17,779 nt of DNA, from positions 1 to 17,779 of the forward strand of contig JABFSD010001209.1 in assembly GCA_013140935.1 (NCBI GenBank), in the 5' to 3' direction. The notes beneath the pieces are model-generated. The model made no database searches. It was not told the DNA's origin and saw nothing but the letters and a program-made list of their open reading frames with translations. The DNA is from Acidobacteriota bacterium (lineage in GTDB: Bacteria > Acidobacteriota > Blastocatellia > RBC074). Both the position numbers and the translations under genes were made by a program. Position 1 is the stretch's first letter. Every line of letters starts with the position of its first letter. Below, piece by piece: positions 7,167 through 13,626 of this stretch.

Positions 7167-7663
7167 TGCTTTTCCTCCTGATCTATCTTGACGAACCGAA
7201 AGTCGCAACACGCCGCGCCTTGCATCAAGGTTTGCGTACGCGTCAGTTGAATGGTTGGGTTGAAGCCTTCGATCAACGCGAAATCCCGATTGCACGAAAG
7301 CACCGCGCCGAGTTCGGGAATGCCCAGCGCGCGATACATCTCAGCATAACGACAGCGTGTCACGTTGAAGTCATAGCGTTCGTCGTTTTCCGTCAACACG
7401 TCCATCTGCATCGCGTCGTCTTTCTGCCAAGCCAGCAAGGCACGCGCGAAATCCGCCATCTCGTTGCCGCCGGTTTGCGCGGCGAGTTGTGCGCCTTGTT
7501 CGCGGGCGACGCGAATGATCGTGTCGCGGACGATTTCGAGCACTCGTTCGCGTCCAAACTCTTCGCCTAACGCCGCCAGCACAGGCGCGAGAATGCGGGC
7601 TTCGATCTCGCGGCGTTTGAGTACGCCGATGTCGTTTAAGGTGTCAGGCGGTAACTGATTCAT
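7163..7663 (-). CDS. ATC hydrolase family protein (L-2-amino-thiazoline-4-carboxylate hydrolase-like)
   Basis: A 166-residue protein resembling the ATC_hydrolase family, named for the Pseudomonas enzyme that opens L-2-amino-thiazoline-4-carboxylate to N-carbamoyl-L-cysteine. Seen: a helical N-terminal half ([20 protein letters not shown], then [16 protein letters not shown]) and a C-terminal core with [35 protein letters not shown], and [13 protein letters not shown]. The conserved CRYAEMY, C-D and C-DFR elements fit the family. Many members have no demonstrated ATC activity, so the substrate here is open. The start is ATG at 7663 with no clear Shine-Dalgarno sequence. It is the first gene of the leftward string and would be driven from the divergent region 7664-7738. 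Its 3' end overlaps the next gene by 4 bases. A cysteine-related role would fit the PLP enzymes at 1497 and 8811 but is speculative. Confidence 0.85.
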   Translation of the reverse strand: MNQLPPDTLNDIGVLKRREIEARILAPVLAALGEEFGRERVLEIVRDTIIRVAREQGAQLAAQTGGNEMADFARALLAWQKDDAMQMDVLTENDERYDFNVTRCRYAEMYRALGIPELGAVLSCNRDFALIEGFNPTIQLTRTQTLMQGAACCDFRFVKIDQEEKQ

Positions 7664-7671
7664 TGCGTGCT

Positions 7672-7700
7672 TTGTTTTGCGTTGTCGGGTTCACTATATT
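7672..7700 (+). promoter_or_regulatory. Candidate sigma-70-type promoter for the rightward genes
   Basis: TTGTTT at 7672-7677 and TATATT at 7695-7700 with an exact 17-base spacer, 38 bases upstream of the ATG at 7739. On the opposite strand ACTATA at 7693-7698 reads TATAGT, a candidate -10 for the leftward genes, without a good -35. The two -10 elements would overlap, implying mutual interference. Based on consensus resemblance only. Confidence 0.4.
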
Positions 7701-7738
7701 GCCGCTTCGTTGACGAAAATTGAATCAATGAGTTTGCA

Positions 7739-8698
7739 ATGTCAATTTATGAGCCATCGCCGCTTCAATTTATTGAGGCCGTAACCTATCCGTTGTCTGC
7801 GCGCCCCAGCAAAGTGACGGTGCGCGATTTCGCGCGTCCGCTGACGGATGAAGACGCGCGCGGAACCCTCGCGCTCTTCGATTCCTTGCCACACCTCCTA
7901 GCCGCCGATTCGTTGCGCGCCGTCGCCGCTGCCATTCAACAAGCCAAACAAAAACAACGCGCCATCATCTGGGGCATCGGCGGACACGTCATCAAAACCG
8001 GACTCGCGCCTGTGTTGATTGATCTGATGCGGCGCGGTTTCGCCACCGCCGTAGCGATGAACGGTTCGTGCATTGTGCATGATTTCGAGATCGCGCTGGC
8101 GGGCTGGACTTCAGAGGACGTAGACACCTCGCTCACTGACGGCACGTTCGGGATGGCAGAAGAAACCGGACGCATGCTCAACGAAGCCATCAACACAGGC
8201 GCGCGTGACGGAATAGGATTGGGCGAAAGCGTGGGAAGAATGCTGATGCAAGCCCAACCTGAATACGCTGCCTATTCGCTGCAACACGCGGCTTATGAAA
8301 TGAAAGTGCCTGTCACGGTTCACGTCACGTTGGGCACAGACATTTTGCACATTCATCCGCAAGCTGATGGCGCGGCGATTGGTGCGGCTTCGCATCACGA
8401 TTTCAAACTCTTCGCCTCGCTCGTACGCGAACTCGACGGCGGCGGCGTATACCTCAATCTCGGTTCCGCCGTCACGCTGCCCGAAGTCTTCTTGAAAGCC
8501 GTCACCGTCGTACGCAATCTCGGTCATTCGTTGCAGGATTTCACGACGGCCAATTTCGACTTCATTCAACACTATCGCCCGCAAACCAACGTCGTGCGGC
8601 GACCGGTAGCGAACGGCGCGGGGCATGGATACAGCCTGACCGGACATCACGAGTTGATGATTCCGTTGCTGGCAGCGATGCTGATCGCAGAAACATAA
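7739..8698 (+). CDS. Deoxyhypusine synthase-like / unknown-function conserved protein
   Basis: A 319-residue cytoplasmic protein. Seen: RDFARPLTDEDARGTLALFD early, a Rossmann-like AIIWGIGGHVIKTGLAPVLI (about residues 75-94), VAMNGSCIVHDFEIALAGWT, SEDVDTSLTDGTFGMAEETG, then VPVTVHVTLGTDILHIHPQA with clustered histidines, GGGVYLNLGSAVTLPEVFLK, and a terminal GHGYSLTGHHELMIPLLAAM. I associate this set of motifs (GGHVIKTGL, NG-HDFEIAL, SEDV) with bacterial proteins distantly like deoxyhypusine synthase, whose function is not established. The name is tentative and spermidine chemistry is not implied. The ATG at 7739 follows a plausible promoter, and the gene is the first of the rightward cluster. 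A large inverted repeat begins 14 bp after its stop. Confidence 0.85.
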   Translation: MSIYEPSPLQFIEAVTYPLSARPSKVTVRDFARPLTDEDARGTLALFDSLPHLLAADSLRAVAAAIQQAKQKQRAIIWGIGGHVIKTGLAPVLIDLMRRGFATAVAMNGSCIVHDFEIALAGWTSEDVDTSLTDGTFGMAEETGRMLNEAINTGARDGIGLGESVGRMLMQAQPEYAAYSLQHAAYEMKVPVTVHVTLGTDILHIHPQADGAAIGAASHHDFKLFASLVRELDGGGVYLNLGSAVTLPEVFLKAVTVVRNLGHSLQDFTTANFDFIQHYRPQTNVVRRPVANGAGHGYSLTGHHELMIPLLAAMLIAET

Positions 8699-8711
8699 AA
8701 GAAAGGAAAAG

Positions 8712-8799
8712 AATTTTAGCCACGAATTCACACGAATTCTTTTTATTGGCGCGACGACATCTCATTCGTGCCAATTCGTGAAAATTCGTGGCTAAAATT
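8712..8799. repeat. Imperfect inverted repeat of the CCACGAATT type (27-bp arms)
   Basis: Left arm 8712-8738 pairs with right arm 8773-8799: the outer 17 bases AATTTTAGCCACGAATT and their complement at 8783-8799 are perfect, followed by a 2-base mismatch and another 8 perfect pairs (CACGAATT with AATTCGTG). The loop is 34 bases. The arm itself repeats CACGAATT. It lies between the deoxyhypusine-synthase-like stop (8698) and the TTG start of the next gene (8811). It could terminate transcription in either direction or be a dispersed palindromic element; the sequence alone does not decide. Confidence 0.85.
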
Positions 8800-8810
8800 T
8801 CCGGTTTGAT

Positions 8811-9827
8811 TTGAAAACCACACAGTCGCGCTTTGAGGCGCTCAATCATTTGATCGGAAATACGCCGTTGCTGGCGGTGCATTATCGCTATCGCAGCAGC
8901 GAGCGGGTGATTTATGCGAAAGCCGAACACCTGAATCTCACGGGCAGCATTAAAGACCGGATGGCGCTGCACATTCTGCATAAGGCCTATGACGAAGGCC
9001 GCATTCGTCCTGGCGATAAAATTATCGAAGCGACCAGCGGCAATACGGGCATTGCCTTTTCGGCGATTGGCCGCGCGCTCGGCCACGACGTAACCATTTT
9101 CATGCCCGACTGGATGAGCCGCGAGCGCGTCGCTTTGATTAGCAGCCTCGGCGCGCAAATCGTACCCGTCAGCAAAGAGCAAGGCGGATTCTTGGGCAGC
9201 ATTCGCATGACCGAAGAACTCGCCGCGCGCGAAGCCCAAACTTTCTTGCCTTGTCAATTTTCCAACTGCGCCAACGTCGAAGCGCACGAAACCACGACCG
9301 GCCCCGAATTGCATCGCCAGTTGCAAACGCGCGGCTTGAGTCCCGCCGCCTTCGTCGCGGGCGTAGGCACGGGCGGCACGATTATGGGTACGGGACGTTA
9401 TCTGCGCGCGCACTTCCCAGGCGTAAAGTTGCATCCGGTCGAACCGGCTGAATCGCCTACGTTAAGCACGGGCTGCAAGGTCGGGCATCACCGCATTCAG
9501 GGCGTGAGCGACGAATTCATTCCCGCCATCGTCGAATTGCAAAGCCTCGACGCGGTCATCAGCGTGAATGACGGCGATGCGATTTTGCTGGCGCAAAAAC
9601 TGGCGGCGCAGCTTGGCTTGGCTGTGGGCATTTCTTCGGGCGCGAATTTCATCGCGGCGCTCAAGGCGCAAAACGAACTGGGCGATGATGCTGTAGTCGC
9701 TACGGTATTTTGCGACGATAACAAAAAGTATTTGAGTACGGACTTGTTGCGCGAAGAACCCGCGCGCGACGGCTATCACAGCCCTGAAGTTGAGTTGTTG
9801 CATTACGAAACCATCGGCAGGTTATAA
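8811..9827 (+). CDS. Cysteine synthase family PLP enzyme (beta-substituting lyase)
   Basis: A fold-type II PLP enzyme of the cysteine synthase / cystathionine beta-synthase family, 338 residues. Seen: [11 protein letters not shown] (residues 13-23), [10 protein letters not shown] with Schiff-base Lys48, [20 protein letters not shown] with the substrate loop TSGNT at 75-79, the phosphate-binding [16 protein letters not shown] near 184-199, and [12 protein letters not shown] near residue 275. LTGS replaces the common PGGS in front of the lysine motif. O-acetylserine, O-phosphoserine or another activated serine are possible substrates. The C-terminal 45 residues extend beyond the catalytic core. 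The only in-frame start near the N-terminus is TTG at 8811: a stop at 8793-8795 precludes extension, and the next Met is at residue 51, after the active lysine. No Shine-Dalgarno sequence is visible, because the inverted repeat ends only 11 bases upstream. Confidence 0.93.
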   Translation: MKTTQSRFEALNHLIGNTPLLAVHYRYRSSERVIYAKAEHLNLTGSIKDRMALHILHKAYDEGRIRPGDKIIEATSGNTGIAFSAIGRALGHDVTIFMPDWMSRERVALISSLGAQIVPVSKEQGGFLGSIRMTEELAAREAQTFLPCQFSNCANVEAHETTTGPELHRQLQTRGLSPAAFVAGVGTGGTIMGTGRYLRAHFPGVKLHPVEPAESPTLSTGCKVGHHRIQGVSDEFIPAIVELQSLDAVISVNDGDAILLAQKLAAQLGLAVGISSGANFIAALKAQNELGDDAVVATVFCDDNKKYLSTDLLREEPARDGYHSPEVELLHYETIGRL

Positions 9828-9846
9828 GCCGAACCAGCAAAAATTT

Positions 9847-10593
9847 ATGCCACGAATTTTAGTGACCAACGATGACGGCTATTTTGCCGAAGGAATCAAA
9901 ACGCTCGCCGCCGCTTTGGCAAATGTCGGCGAAGTTTTCGTCGTCGCGCCCGCGACCGAACAAAGCGCGACTTCGCATTCGCTGACGCTGACGCGACCGC
10001 TGCGCGTGAGAAAACACGACGAACATCTTTACACGGTAGACGGTACGCCGACCGATTGTGTAATTCTCGCGGTGACGACGATCTTGAAAGATACGCCGCC
10101 TGACATCGAGGTTTCAGGCATCAACCACGGCGCGAACGTCGGCGACGACGTCATCTATTCAGGCACAGTCGCCGGTGCGCTCGAAGGCGCGCTTTGCGGC
10201 TTGCCCGGCATCGCGGTGAGCTTATCCATGCGTGAAGGCGACTTTTCTCACGCGGCTGAATTCGCGGCGCAAGTTACGCGCAAAGTGTTAGACGAAGGCT
10301 TGCCGCCGCATACGATCTTGAACGTCAACGTACCCGTCGGCCCGATTCGTGGCGTACGTTGGGTGAAGCAAGGCATGAAAGGCGCGCAAAACAATATCTT
10401 CAGCGGAACCGATCCGCGCGGGCTGCCTTATCTGTGGATCGGCGCGCAAAAGTTTTTCGATGAAGTCGAACCTGACAGCGATTACGCCGCGATGCGCGAC
10501 GGCGTAGCCTCGATCACGCCGCTGCGCGTTGATTTGACTGATTACGCTTTGCTCGAAAAGTGGAGCCGACGTAGCACAGACTTCAGTCTGTGA
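9847..10593 (+). CDS. surE: 5'/3'-nucleotidase SurE
   Basis: A survival protein E nucleotidase, 248 residues, which dephosphorylates nucleoside monophosphates using a divalent metal. The metal ligands are all visible: D9 and D10 in ILVTNDDG, S40 in ATEQSATSHS, and N97 in SGINHGANVGDDVIYSGTVA. The start is ATG at 9847 (MPRILVTNDDG), 19 bases after the preceding stop. The frame is open upstream to 9790, but that region is the 3' end of the PLP-enzyme gene in another frame, and SurE proteins begin at this methionine. No Shine-Dalgarno sequence is seen. The last eight residues (RRSTDFSL) and the TGA are encoded by the left arm of the inverted repeat at 10568-10686, so the C-terminus has been rewritten by that element. 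The next gene is pcm, the classical surE partner. Confidence 0.96.
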   Translation: MPRILVTNDDGYFAEGIKTLAAALANVGEVFVVAPATEQSATSHSLTLTRPLRVRKHDEHLYTVDGTPTDCVILAVTTILKDTPPDIEVSGINHGANVGDDVIYSGTVAGALEGALCGLPGIAVSLSMREGDFSHAAEFAAQVTRKVLDEGLPPHTILNVNVPVGPIRGVRWVKQGMKGAQNNIFSGTDPRGLPYLWIGAQKFFDEVEPDSDYAAMRDGVASITPLRVDLTDYALLEKWSRRSTDFSL

Positions 10594-10686
10594 CCCGTAG
10601 TGTGGACTTTAGTCCGCACAAAAAGAATCGAACTGTGCGGACTAAAGTCTACACTACGGGTCACAGACTGAAGTCTGTGCTACGTC
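10568..10686. repeat. Large nested inverted repeat A (53-bp arms) between surE and pcm
   Basis: Arms 10568-10620 and 10634-10686 match at 52 of 53 positions; the single mismatch (G10604 opposite T10650) would be a G-U pair in RNA. The loop is 13 bases. Each arm contains two smaller palindromes: P1 GCACAGACTTCAGTCTGTG (10574-10592) and P2 TGTGGACTTTAGTCCGC (10601-10617), 8 bases apart. P1 and P2 are shared with the repeat at 16353-16464. The left arm overlaps the end of surE and the right arm ends 7 bases before the pcm ATG. Confidence 0.97.
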
Positions 10687-10693
10687 AATAACG

Positions 10694-11383
10694 ATGGACA
10701 TAAAACTCACCCACAATCTGAAACTCACTTATCAGCAAGACACGCCTGCCCATACGCGCCACCGCGCCGAGATGGTCGCGCGCCTGCGCAAGCAAGGCAT
10801 CAAAGACGAACGAGTACTCGCCGCGATGCTCGCCGTGCCACGCCATCTTTTCGTGCCCGAACTGATGCGACACAATTCTTACGGCGATCACGCGCTGCCC
10901 ATCGCAGGCCAGCAAACCATTTCGCAACCTTACATCGTCGCGCGCGAAACCGAATTGCTGATGCTCAATCGGCACGACCGCGTGTTAGAGATTGGCGCGG
11001 GGTCGGGTTATCAAACCGCTGTATTGGCAATGGTCGCGGGGCAAGTCTTCGCACTCGAACGACTGACCGAACTCGCGCGCGGCGCCCAAGCCTTGATGAC
11101 AACGCTCGGATTTCACAACACGACGATCAAATGGATGGACGGGACCATGGGCTGGCAAGACCTCGCGCCCTTTCAAGGCATTCTCGTGGCCGCGGGTTCG
11201 CCTGATGTGCCGCAACCGCTGCTCGATCAACTCGATGAAAACGGCAGGCTGGTCATTCCCGTCGGCGACGAACGCGAACAGCGATTGATTCGCGCCACCC
11301 GCCACGGCGATGAGTTCACGCGCGAAGATCACGGTGCCTGCAAGTTCGTAAAACTAATCGGGCGACACGGCTGGCAAGCCTGA
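10694..11383 (+). CDS. pcm: Protein-L-isoaspartate O-methyltransferase
   Basis: Repairs age-damaged proteins by methylating L-isoaspartyl residues with S-adenosylmethionine. It is 229 residues, the usual size of about 210-230. Seen: RHRAEMVARLRKQGI, the typical N-terminal helix, followed by VPRHLFVPE (48-56), QQTISQPYIVA (73-83, isoaspartate-binding segment), the SAM motif I VLEIGAGSGYQTAVLA (97-112), PQPLLDQLDENGRLVIPVG (173-191), and the terminal CKFVKLIGRHGW. The ATG at 10694 gives the expected N-terminus; Met27 is an alternative. No Shine-Dalgarno sequence is visible, since the repeat arm ends 7 bases upstream. Adjacency to surE is a long-known conserved pairing linked to stationary-phase and stress survival in other bacteria; here the two are separated only by the palindrome. 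The same operon as the upstream genes is likely. Confidence 0.96.
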   Translation: MDIKLTHNLKLTYQQDTPAHTRHRAEMVARLRKQGIKDERVLAAMLAVPRHLFVPELMRHNSYGDHALPIAGQQTISQPYIVARETELLMLNRHDRVLEIGAGSGYQTAVLAMVAGQVFALERLTELARGAQALMTTLGFHNTTIKWMDGTMGWQDLAPFQGILVAAGSPDVPQPLLDQLDENGRLVIPVGDEREQRLIRATRHGDEFTREDHGACKFVKLIGRHGWQA

Positions 11384-11546
11384 GCCTGACAAGCTAAGAT
11401 GCCCGCCGTTGAGTGAGAGACATGCGCGATTCCCACAGCAGGCGCGCGGCCCGTTCGACAAATCAGCCGCTGAGATTGATGTTTTTTCCGTTGTAAGTCA
11501 GACCCACAAAACACGTTTCACCAAACGGTGTTCATTCTTTTGCGGC
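11384..11546. other. Gap between pcm and the 238-residue gene, with a small hairpin
   Basis: A 163-bp gap. A stem at 11510-11532 (AACAC-GTTT paired with AAAC-G-GTGTT, one bulge, CACC loop) is followed by TCATTCTTTTG, a weak terminator candidate. The reading frame of the next gene is open back to a TTG at 11409, but that extension looks non-coding in composition. No convincing promoter was recognised. Confidence 0.35.
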
Positions 11547-12263
11547 ATGAACTATTTCAATTATTTCTCTGAGGTCGAAAGCGAATTCGTCAAACGGCGC
11601 GGCAGCCACTTGCTGGTGTCGCCGCTCGATTGGTCGCTGATCGAAAGCTGGAAACAACGCGGCGTACCGTTGCACGTCGTCTTGCGCGGCATCAACAGTT
11701 CGTTTGACGGTTATGACAAGCGGCTGCATCGCGGACGCAAGGTCAATACGCTGTTTTTTTGCCAGCAGGAAGTCGAAGCCCTTTTCCTCGACCACACCGC
11801 CGCACACATCGGCGGCAATGGAAGCAACGGCCACGTGACGAAAGACGAAGATGCTTCGATTTTCAGCGTGAAGCGCGTCATCGAACACTTGCACGAGCAA
11901 CACGCACTGCTTGACGGGTTGAACCGTCAGCACGAAAACGACTGGCCGCTGGCTGAAGTTTTTGGACGCGCCGCCGCCCGCTTGCACGAAATCGTCGCGG
12001 CGCTCAACGAGTCGTCAGCCTTCAACGCCGAAGCGCTTGAAACCGATCTAACGCTGATCGAAAACGTCATTCTCGAAGGCCTCAAACAATGCGCCGATGC
12101 TGAGACGCTGAAGTCGCTCGAAAAAGACACGAACAAACAAATGCGCGCTTACAAAGACAAGATGGAAGCCGCCGTGTTTGAACAGACGCGGCAAAATTAT
12201 CTCGCGCGCCGCTTGCGCGAAACTTATCGCGTACCGCGCCTGAGCCTTTTTTACTTGAATTAA
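11547..12263 (+). CDS. Conserved hypothetical protein, helical, charged
   Basis: A 238-residue protein of unknown function. It opens MNYFNYFSEVESEFVKRRGS, then HLLVSPLDWSLIESWKQRGV and PLHVVLRGINSSFDGYDKRL, a segment I associate with hypothetical proteins of Acidobacteriota. This is memory of the family, not a search result. A basic linker HRGRKVNTLFFCQQEVEALF follows, then mostly helical sequence rich in Glu, Leu, Lys and Arg (for example KDTNKQMRAYKDKMEAAVFE) that could form coiled coil. No signal peptide, membrane span or catalytic motif is seen. The start is ATG 11547, chosen because conservation begins there; an earlier in-frame TTG at 11409 would add 46 residues of unlike composition. 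It ends 1 base before the rRNA/tRNA methyltransferase start, so the two are probably translated from one message, hinting at a link to RNA modification. Confidence 0.85.
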   Translation: MNYFNYFSEVESEFVKRRGSHLLVSPLDWSLIESWKQRGVPLHVVLRGINSSFDGYDKRLHRGRKVNTLFFCQQEVEALFLDHTAAHIGGNGSNGHVTKDEDASIFSVKRVIEHLHEQHALLDGLNRQHENDWPLAEVFGRAAARLHEIVAALNESSAFNAEALETDLTLIENVILEGLKQCADAETLKSLEKDTNKQMRAYKDKMEAAVFEQTRQNYLARRLRETYRVPRLSLFYLN

Positions 12264-12264
12264 A

Positions 12265-13503
12265 ATGACCGCATTTGGTGAACAACTCGCGCCCGCGCTC
12301 ACCCTCGGTGACGTAGTGGAAGTGCAAATCGAAAAGCTGGTATACGGCGGCGAAGGCCTGGCGCGTTACGGCAAGCAAACGGTTTTCGTACCGCTCGCTG
12401 CACCGGGCGCCCGCCTGCGCATTCGCATCACACAATGCGAACGCAACTTCGCGCGCGGCGTGATTGAAAAAATTCTCGAACCTTCATCGCTGCGCCGTCA
12501 GCCGCCTTGCCCGCATTTCGGCCAATGCGGCGGCTGCCAGTTGCAACATCTAGAACTCGCCGCCCAACACGCCGCCAAAGCCGAATTCGTCCGCGAATCG
12601 TTGCGACGGCTTGGACAAATCGAATGGACGCACGAGATTCCCGTGCGCGCGGCAGATGAGTTCGGCTATCGCTCGCGCGCCGAAATCAAAGTGCGCCGCG
12701 ACGTTCATGACAAGGTTCACATCGGTTATTACCAATCGGGTACGCGCGAGATTTGCGAAGTGCGCGATTGCGCGATTTTGCTGCCTTCGCTCAATCGTGA
12801 GTTGCAACGCTTGCACGACGAACCCGCGCTGATTCCTTACGGCGCGACACGCGTACATTTAACCGCCGGCGACGATGCCACCTTCATCACGCCTGCGACC
12901 GGCGAAGATGCCAAAGCGCAAGAGATTGACGCGCAAGGTACGGCGCAGCAAAACATCGCCGGCATGCGGTATGAGTTCGGCGTTCGTTCGTTCTTTCAAG
13001 GCAATCGTTTACTGGTCGAATCGTTGGTCGAAGAAGTCGTCGGCAATACGAGCGGCGATTTGGTGATTGACCTTTACGCCGGCGTAGGACTTTTCGCCTT
13101 GCAACTCGCGCAGCGTTTCGCCCAAGTCGTCGCCGTCGAAGGCAGCAAACTTTCTGCCGCGCACGGCCTCGCCAACGTCAAAGCCAACAACATTGCGAAC
13201 GTACATTTCGACGGCCTCTCGGTCGAAGCCTGGCTCAAACACAAAAGCGCCGAATGGCCGCGCCCTGATTTAGTCATACTTGATCCGCCCCGCGCCGGCG
13301 CTGGCCTCACCGTCATCGAACGCCTCGCCGCGCTCGACGCACCGCAATTGATTTATGTCTCGTGCGACCCGGCGACGCTGGCGCGCGATCTGAAAGCGCT
13401 GCTCAGTTACGGTTATCACTTAGACGCGGTGACGGCCTTTGATCTGTTCCCGCAAACCTTTCACGTAGAAACAATAGCGAAACTCTCAAAGCCAACCGTT
13501 TAA
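12265..13503 (+). CDS. RlmD/TrmA-family (uracil-5-)-methyltransferase
   Basis: A SAM-dependent RNA m5U methyltransferase, 412 residues, the normal length. Domains in order: N-terminal TRAM RNA-binding fold (about 14-70, EVQIEKLVYGGEGLARYGKQ), an iron-sulfur motif with C82, C88, C91 (PPCPHFGQCGGC) and C169 (EVRDCA), a central RNA-recognition part, then the Rossmann methyltransferase with SFFQGN (242-247), DLYAGVGLFAL (269-279), DPPRAG (340-345), YVSCDPATLARDL with the nucleophile C367, and FPQTFHVETIA with the general base E402. Cys-rich TrmA-family members usually act on 23S rRNA (RlmD/RlmCD) or, in some lineages, on tRNA U54; I cannot separate these. The ATG at 12265 lies one base after the previous stop. 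A perfect palindrome starts 2 bases after the TAA. Confidence 0.96.
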   Translation: MTAFGEQLAPALTLGDVVEVQIEKLVYGGEGLARYGKQTVFVPLAAPGARLRIRITQCERNFARGVIEKILEPSSLRRQPPCPHFGQCGGCQLQHLELAAQHAAKAEFVRESLRRLGQIEWTHEIPVRAADEFGYRSRAEIKVRRDVHDKVHIGYYQSGTREICEVRDCAILLPSLNRELQRLHDEPALIPYGATRVHLTAGDDATFITPATGEDAKAQEIDAQGTAQQNIAGMRYEFGVRSFFQGNRLLVESLVEEVVGNTSGDLVIDLYAGVGLFALQLAQRFAQVVAVEGSKLSAAHGLANVKANNIANVHFDGLSVEAWLKHKSAEWPRPDLVILDPPRAGAGLTVIERLAALDAPQLIYVSCDPATLARDLKALLSYGYHLDAVTAFDLFPQTFHVETIAKLSKPTV

Positions 13504-13505
13504 CT

Positions 13506-13599
13506 GTTTAGAGTACCGCCTTTAGGCGGAATCGGAGGCTTTAGCCGACTTGCAAGTCGGCTAAAGCCTCCGATTCCGCCTAAAGGCGGTACTCTAAAC
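13506..13599. repeat. Large perfect palindrome B (47-bp arms, no loop)
   Basis: Bases 13506-13552 are exactly the reverse complement of 13553-13599, a 94-base uninterrupted palindrome centred on TTGCAA. Each arm holds smaller palindromes: CCGCCTTTAGGCGG and GGCTTTAGCC, and the centre is itself GCCGACTTGCAAGTCGGC. It lies 2 bases after the stop of the methyltransferase gene and 27 bases before comEC. A transcript would form a very stable hairpin on either strand; no T-run follows. Confidence 0.97.
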
Positions 13600-13626
13600 G
13601 TTGGGCACTCTATACATTCATTAGCC

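Noticed and set aside
7167..7295. Upstream extension of the 173-residue gene
   Set aside because: It overlaps the 3' end of the ATC-hydrolase gene and lacks a ribosome-binding site; the internal ATG at 7166 has AGGAGG and an ATGA overlap.
9790..9846. Upstream extension of surE
   Set aside because: These bases are the end of the PLP-enzyme gene in another frame, and SurE proteins begin at MPRILVTNDDG.
11409..11546. N-terminal extension of the 238-residue protein from a TTG
   Set aside because: It has unlike composition, contains a small hairpin and shows no ribosome-binding site; the conserved-looking part begins at ATG 11547.
13506..13599. Rho-independent terminator in the strict sense
   Set aside because: A very strong stem is present but no T-run follows on either strand; termination is possible but not shown.
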